Source of the DNA: Erigeron canadensis
Taxonomy: Eukaryota; Streptophyta; Magnoliopsida; Asterales; Asteraceae
Length of the DNA stretch: 64,000 nucleotides
Assembly: GCF_010389155.1 (NCBI RefSeq)
Contig: NC_057769.1
Location: 2,418,001 to 2,482,000, forward strand
Reading direction: 5' to 3'
Below, piece by piece: positions 57,443 through 64,000 of this stretch. A program made the translations under genes and the position numbers. The notes below the pieces were generated by a model that was given only the letters and a program-made list of their open reading frames with translations, was not told the origin of the DNA and did no database searches. Position 1 is the first letter of the stretch, and each line of letters opens with the position of its first letter.

Positions 57443-60400
57443 TCATTGAGGATCACTGGACCCAAGAAGAATTTTCTTCATATGATCCACAAAATCTTGC
57501 ATTTGTTCCCTTGAGTGGGTTGGATATGGATATACACAAGCACAATCTAACTCCCCATCACGAACTGTATCAAAGATTGCGAGCGAAGGACTCACACCAT
57601 GAACCGAAGCACATCCAATGCAATCCAATAAACCAATGTCTTTGTGAAATTGATTGGTGTTTTGAATTATGGGCTCTTCGAATACAGAAATGAGTGAAGT
57701 CCTTAATGAAGAGGAAGGAGTCAAACCAGGGTTGTCTATGGCTTTGCACATGAGGAAGTTTAAGTCAGCCATGTCTGTGAAATGCTTATTGCTGTTCTTT
57801 GCAGTTTCTAAGGACGTATAGATTCTCTGTGCTAGATCCCACAAATCTTCACCTCCCTTCACGTCATGGGAATTTAAGATGGCAGAATGGTAAAATCCTG
57901 CATCACTAATACTATATTAGTAGTGGTGGTAATTTCAATCCAATTGCTTATGACTCAGTCAGTTATATATTCTGTCAGGTAGGTGAAATAAATTAAAACT
58001 GTTATAGAAACACGAATAAGCTCGATAGGAGACGGGTCAAATGGGTTGAAAGTTGTCCAACGTGTAATCTTGATGAATGAAACAAATTATTTTAATGAAA
58101 CTTATATATTTGGAAATGAGTATTTTGGGTCAACCAAAACCAGACCCACCCACGAAATTACCCATGTTAACCCAACTACCGAAGCATGTCTTGCATCGTT
58201 ACCCAAACATCCTATTGTGCACCTTCAATTTCAGCCACCACGTGCACACACACTAACGTATACCAGTTATGCTTTTATGAGGACATATACAACAGCTAAA
58301 CATTCTCATTTAGCCTTTTAGTTCTCTTGGCACATAATGTATGAATACATTGATACACACACGTCAAACATGATACATAAGTAACATGTGAAAATTAGTC
58401 TTACCAACATGATGATCACTAAGAACAGGATCAAGAAGTGATCGACAATCAATCAGAGTTGCAAGCGAGTACTTTTCCCACTTCTCATTAGGAAGGTTTT
58501 TGGAAGAATGAGCAGAGATAAATGCAGCTGCTGCTAAAAGCCCAAATAGTTTAATCCCTTTTGATTTGCAGCCCTGGAAAAAAAAATGCCACAATAGAAG
58601 TACCACAGATCATGAGATTACTTGGGATAACAAAGGACCAATAGAATACCGAATTTCCCTTGAACTGGCTGTATGGCTGTAAGTGAAGAGAATGACCCAA
58701 AAGAACAGGAGGAAACCTAAGCCTATGCAAAAAAATAGTAAATGTGCAAGTAATGATATTAGAATTAAAATCGATCTATGTTCTTTGGCATTTGAGCAGT
58801 CCATTCTTCTTTCGTAGTATACCATAACTTATGATGATGTCATTTTGACCAAACAAGGTATGCATAACCTTACTACTTCATATTAACTTTTAAGAATCTT
58901 GGGAAAACTAGCAACCTACAATATTAGACGTCAAGACAAACTCTACAAGTGTTGTGGCAAAATTTGTCACGGATTATATTAAGATTAGATATGAAGTACA
59001 CTATGTTTGACCTCAACATGGCTATCTAATTCCAGAGTGACCATGGCTCTTAGCTCTTACATATCTTGTAAGAACAAACACCATACAGAGCATTTGTCTT
59101 GTGGGCCTCCCAATATATCAACAAAATGGTCTAAAAATTGAGGGGGGATCCCGAGAACTGGATCATGCATTGAACATTCTCAACCATTTAACCTTCTAAA
59201 CTTACAAAAATCAAACGCCCTACGCACACTGACACACCATAAACACACATCAAACCATCCTTATGTTACCGCTAACTCAACCATCTTCTCCTTTTAGCAA
59301 TATTCACCACATTGCACAGGTCCAATGCTAGTCTATATCACACATATATTGCATAACATTGTAACTTAGATTAACCACACATTCCATCATCCTTTTAGTC
59401 ACTATCTACACTCCTAATATAAGCATTTAACAGGGGTAGTCTCGGTATTTTTAGATATTTAAGACGCATACAACTAAAACTAACGTGTCACGTGTGTACA
59501 AGGATCTTAACGCGTATGGTCTTAAAAGCGTCTTAAAATTTTGAAAAGGCTACAAAATTTCAAATACCGCGCTCCCAGCTCCTTTAATTCAAAATTGATT
59601 CCCATCTCTCTTAGAAGTCAGATCCCATCCACGGGTTCAAGATGAGGTGTCTTCTTCTTCTTTTGGTTTTTATCTAATGTTATTGGATTTGAAAGATCAT
59701 AGATCTAACAACAACAAACGAAAATATACATCTAACTCCTGTTTTAACCTTTTATTATCATTATTATTTGATTTGGTTAGTAATAATTTTTTTATTTCGT
59801 TAGATATGGATACGTATATACACATCTGTTTGTTTGTTATTGGATTATTATTTGACCGATTTGATATAGATGTATATTTTTGTTTGTTATTGTTAGATCT
59901 ATGATTTTGTGGTTTATTTATCTTTTGTGGTTTACTTCTCGCTTTTCTCTCTGGTCACAACCAAAACATTGGCTTTTAAAGATTCTTTAGTACATTCTTT
60001 AGTACTAAGTGACTTAACATTTTTGAAATTATGGATGCAGGTTTCTAGATCGATGAATCTAACTTTCATAGTTTATACAGCCACAACGAAATTTTCCTCA
60101 GGGAGCTTGTGAGGTAAAAGACATTATTTTGTGCTATAGGTTTATAGATATTCTATGCAATGAATATGGCTTTTAATCATTTTGGCTGCATACGTATTTG
60201 TTATAAGTTTCTGAGTTTCAATCTGTATGCTCAAATTTTATGAGTTTAGTGCAATGTTACATAGAGTAGAGAAATCCGTAGTGTTAAATTTTTTCATTGT
60301 TCATTCATTTGAATTCAGTAATGCAAGTGATGTCCTCGATAAACTAAGATTCGTAAGAGTAACAGACTGTCTTTCCTTGCGATTGCTGGCAATTTGGAGA

Positions 60401-63400
60401 TCCATATCCAACTCGATCTAGAAAAAGGGACCATCACAATATCGTAAGATTATTTACTTCTTTTGAGATTTCTTCTATAGTTTTGTCACTTCCAAGTTCC
60501 ACTTCTTTTGATTTTGATTGTCACTTTCAAGTTTCACCTCATGCTTACTTTTATATGATCAATTGTCATTTTTAAGCTTCTATTTGTCTTAATATAATAT
60601 TAATGTATTGTTTTGTAGAAGGTAAGAAAGATGTTGACAAAGAAGTAGTGAAGACAACACAGTTGCATAATGGATGTAAAACACCAATGTCAAACGAGAG
60701 GGGTCAATGTTCAAACTATAAGTAGGGTCACAGGCCAAAGTCGGTTCTGGTTAAAATGACTTCACTGCTTCGATGTTGCAGGCCAAAGTTTGTTTTAGAG
60801 ATTTTGTTGGTCCGATTTTAGAATAATATTTGATCTATCGATTGTAAATATTCCATTTATCATCAATCAAGACTACAACAGGATATGAGTATGAAGAGCA
60901 GAAAAAACAAACTTCATAGATGTATCTTTATGGTGATATTTTCACAATTTGAGTTTGGCTCTAACAGGTGGAACCCTGCTGCTGGTCCCACGACATTAGC
61001 CATCTTTGCAGGTCGGACTCTACTACCGGTCCAACCACTTACCATGTTCAGACAACTAATTGGGTTACATTTACCACATTATCCTCCAAATTATACCCCG
61101 TATGGACTATACTTCTACCCATCTTACCTTCCTCTTCCAACTATTCCAACTTGTTTTTAGCAACCACAATTTTTAGCAAATGGTTAGATAATAGGTAGAG
61201 TAATAATATGTATCCAAATGGGCCTAACATGCCAACCAAATTCCTTTGTGCCGCAAATAGCTAGAAATGGATGGCTAGGGAAAAGTGGATTGGTAAAAGT
61301 TGATAGTCAGCTCTGCATTAGGTCCTATGTTCGTTTCTGACGTGAAAAAAAAGGCTGGTCGGGTTTGTTGAATTATAAGTCATGTTGGATTCGACATGTA
61401 TGGTTCACTCACCTTTAGTGTTGGTCGAAATGGGCCTGTCTGGTTGTCTTTGCTCATTTATAACTTATTCCCTAGAAAGGAAATTCCTATGATTAATGGT
61501 TGTGCTCGTGAACATTGTCTGTCTCATTGTAAAAGAAGCTTGGCTAGAATATAGAGTTCTTTTTAAGGTTTTATTTGTTCTTTTTGCAAAGATGTATTAG
61601 CCTCAATTTAGTCGCTATTTTTATATTTTATGGGAATCATAGTTGAATGTCCACCTATTTTTTTGACAGGTATCTAAACTTGGCCTGAAGCACTCCGATT
61701 CTAAAGGTATTTATCCTGGATCTTTTAAACTGAATATAGTAAAAAGTACATTTATAACTACGTTTGACATCTGACAATTATCGACGACATTCACGAAGAT
61801 CATGCGGGTCAATTGTAGGAGTTTTTGGTGTAGGTGGTGCATCGAGAGATACATTCACAGATGGACCAGTCAAGTATACCTTTCGATGTATCGTTGATGC
61901 TCAGTCTTCTTAACAGTTTACCAGTATGTGCTATACAATTTCAAACGCATATTTTGATGGCATACTCTCCTCCAGATTTCCCAAACGTAGACGTGGCACT
62001 TTAGGTTCAGTTACTTTAAAATGGGCATATATGGGCTATTTTTGGTCTTAGGCAGATGAATTAAATTTTTCTGTCAACGAGTAAACTTTTCAAAGAAGTT
62101 CAAATATGTCCAAAGCGTATTTTCAAAGCACACAATTCCCAAAATCACGTAATTTTTAAGTTTAGAGTTCGTTGTATGTATATTGTTTTTGTAGAATTGT
62201 AGGTATACTTGTGTTAGTTATAAAGTCAAAAAAATGGACACAAATGCATTTTGGGGTCAATTTGAACTGACTTATTATGATCCATCAACGGATATGTCCA
62301 ATCTGTTCATTTTGCAAAACATCAGTGCATTTTATAGTTTCTGTCTATAGACGTCGAAATGGGCTGGGTTGGGTTTGGTTGACACGCAAACATTTTGTTG
62401 TCCCATTTTTCGTTTGCCTAAGCCAAGGTAGCTGTTTTATAATAGAGTCTGCTGATGTTATAAGTAGTGTTCATGTTGGTATGTCATATGTCCTAACGCC
62501 GAATTGTTGATAAAGGGTAAGCGGAAAGGGATCCCTATTTTCTTTTTTCAGGGTGCAGCTACTGCACCAAGAAGACTGTCAAGGCCTCAGATTTTGTATA
62601 ATCTGATTTTGGTGGTGGTTTGGATGGCTTGCCATGTGAGTCATAGTCTATAACGTATTGTTTTGGGTGACATCAGTGCATTTTATAGGTTCTGTCTATC
62701 ATCATCATCCATGTTGAGTCATTGTCTATAACGTATTGTTTTGGGTTTTCTTGTAATTTTAATTTGCTGTGAAAGGCATTATGCTCAATTTAGTAGTATT
62801 AAGTTATTTATATATACAGTCTTGAAATTTCGTACTAGTATTAGTATTTTAAAGATGTCAAGGAGCAAAAACTAACTGAAGTAGCCTAGAGTCTTTCCGT
62901 CAAGTCAAGACAATGTTGGTACTTCGGATAGTATCATCTCTAGAGCAATATACTATGTACTAAAATTGAGAGTGTCGACTAGAGCAATACTCTCTACTAG
63001 AGCAATACTATCATGTCTCTTTCTTCAGTAGTTTGATGACAGAATTCTTGCTTTATCTGCATCTTTTTTAACCTTACGACATCTCACGAGCTAGAAACCA
63101 GCCACTGCAACGCGCGGACACTAGGCTAATTTTTTAAAACGAAAAATGCTATACGCCTATACTTCCTAACAAATTTTCACAAATACACGTGTCAAACTTT
63201 TGCTCTCCCTCATTGTCAATACGACCACCTCACATGCCACATGCATTTGTAAACCGTTCGTAACTATAACATTTCTCATTTAAAAACATACCATACATTC
63301 AAATTCTATATATAAACACATAAATATATATATATACACACATATATATATATGAATAATAATGAGCAATGTAAACTCAAATGAACAACACTTACATTGA

Positions 63401-64000
63401 GAATGCGTTCGGTATCCTCACGACCGATCCTCAACCTAACGAATTTCGTTTCCTTCGGAAACCCGCTTTCCTTAAACTCCAAATTCGAAAACCTAAACGA
63501 ATTAACCGAATACCCAAGCATATCCGCGCCACGTGTCCAAAACGGTTTACTAGCTTTGCCAGCTGGCACACAATCCTCAATAGCTAAACCCAACCCATTT
63601 TCATTCACAATTTCCTTATTCCCATCACCAAATAATAAATCCAACAATTCCCTCAACAAAAACGCCGCGGCGGCACGATCACACACCGCCGTGTGCAACC
63701 GCAACACCACCGCGTATTTCTCGCCATCCCCACCAGCCAAATTATACACAGTAACGAAAAAAACATCACAAGGGGATTCAGGGTCATATTTCTGCCATGG
63801 GTTTGTATTGATTTCTTGTTCAAGGGTTTGGTAAAAGGAGTTTTGGGAATTGAGGGACTGGATTTGGAGAGGTGGGGAAGATGAGGGGGCGAAAAAGGAA
63901 AAAGTATTTGTTGAAGGGTTGAATTGGATTTTGGATTTCAGAATTGGGTGTGCATCTTGAAGCTTTTGAATGATGGTTTGAAGATTTTGAATGTTGGGTG
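57443..64000 (-). CDS. Acyltransferase-like (CAT/condensation fold) protein, N-terminus beyond the window
   Basis: Three exons on the minus strand: 63396 to beyond 64000 (partial), 58573-58405 and 57897-57443. Phases agree, and all borders are GT..AG. Exon 1 holds QNLQTIIQKLQDAHPILKSK, then DVFFVTVYNLAGGDGEKYAV and VVLRLHTAVCDRAAAAFLLR, a His/Asp motif in the place of the catalytic HxxxD of CoA-dependent acyltransferases. It ends ERILN and joins GCKSKGIKLFGLLAAAAFIS in exon 2. Exon 3 carries FYHSAILNSHDVKGGEDLWD, SSSLRTSLISVFEEPI, GCASVHGVSPSLAIFDTVRD and GELDCACVYPYPTHSREQMQ. This matches a plant family annotated as alcohol acetyltransferase-like or condensation-domain proteins, as I recall it; the substrate is unknown. 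It is not a classical BAHD enzyme, since I see no DFGWG motif. Intron 1 is 4.8 kb and appears to contain a Helitron. Confidence 0.8.
58574..59404. other. Part of the long intron
   Basis: Intron sequence between exon 2 and the Helitron candidate. A short minus-strand frame at 58610-58825 has no supported product. Confidence 0.5.
59405..63129 (+). mobile_element. Probable 3.7-kb Helitron in the acyltransferase-like gene's intron
   Basis: The 5' candidate TCTACACTCCTAATATAAGC follows an A. The 3' candidate GCCACTGCAACGCGCGG is followed by ACACTAGGCTAAT, offering CTAG at 63121-63124 or CTAA at 63126-63129 before T. No Rep/helicase is visible. The interior has several medium plus-strand frames (59647-60421, 60885-61198), splice-like borders and a more balanced base composition than the flanks, which suggests captured gene fragments, but I recognise none. 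Short internal repeats occur near 62310-62740 (GACATCAGTGCATTTTATAG, TCTATAACGTATTGTTTTGG) and 62935-63010 (CTAGAGCAATACT). Confidence 0.45.

Noticed and set aside
1..64000. CRISPR arrays, operons, ribosome-binding sites, phage or plasmid functions
   Set aside because: Introns, plant families and plant transposons show eukaryotic nuclear DNA. The tandem repeats present lack the regular repeat-spacer pattern of CRISPR arrays.

Overview
The window looks like nuclear DNA of a dicot plant. It is AT-rich, its genes are far apart, introns have GT..AG borders, and every recognisable gene belongs to a plant family (S40, DUF952, NAC, plastid N-acetylglutamate kinase, plant acid invertase with a 9-bp mini-exon, F-box). 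Much of the rest is transposon debris: Helitron ends, hAT, PIF/Harbinger, Mutator-like, pogo/Emigrant-like and Tourist-like elements, and one complete Ty1/copia retrotransposon. A tandem pair of cell-wall-invertase/fructan-exohydrolase-type genes would fit a fructan-storing lineage such as the daisy family, but the sequence does not prove that.

Layout. 0-4.2 kb: a three-exon DUF952 gene (+) whose first intron holds a Mutator-like element with long inverted repeats. 4.9-8.1 kb: a MITE carrying a minisatellite, a small Helitron and a 239-bp tandem duplication. 8.6-9.3 kb: an intronless S40 senescence-regulator gene (+). 10.9-13.5 kb: a frameshifted F-box gene (-) and a decayed F-box relic (+) split by a MITE. 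16.4-19.7 kb: a hAT element with 8-bp target duplications, itself interrupted by a PIF/Harbinger element with a TAA duplication and a broken transposase. 20-27 kb: gene-free, with microsatellite, Helitron ends and small dispersed repeats. 27.5-29.1 kb: a three-exon NAC transcription factor (+). 29.7-32.3 kb: two nearly identical tRNA-Leu(UAA) genes (-) flanking an intronless MAK/MHK-like protein kinase (-). 33.3-34.7 kb: a long fold-back, a GC-rich hairpin, a tandem repeat array and a hAT end.

35.2-41.9 kb: a complete copia retrotransposon (-) with matching 461-bp LTRs, CATCA target duplications, primer-binding site and polypurine tract. Its gag-pol frame is unshifted but broken by five nonsense codons. 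44.3-45.3 kb: plastid N-acetylglutamate kinase (+), the controlled step of arginine synthesis. 47.2-53.4 kb: two GH32 genes in tandem (-). The downstream one is a truncated pseudogene with a MITE in exon 1; the upstream one is a complete six-exon gene. 54.2-57.0 kb: an Emigrant-like element and a small Helitron. 57.4 kb to the window end: a three-exon acyltransferase-like gene (-), cut by the window edge, with a probable 3.7-kb Helitron in its 4.8-kb intron.

The genes do not form a pathway cluster. They are ordinary unlinked plant genes set in transposon-rich DNA. I found no convincing new system. The best leads are the intronless kinase with an altered activation loop, the compensated tRNA pair, the nested DNA transposons, and the repeat-rich leader of the retrotransposon.
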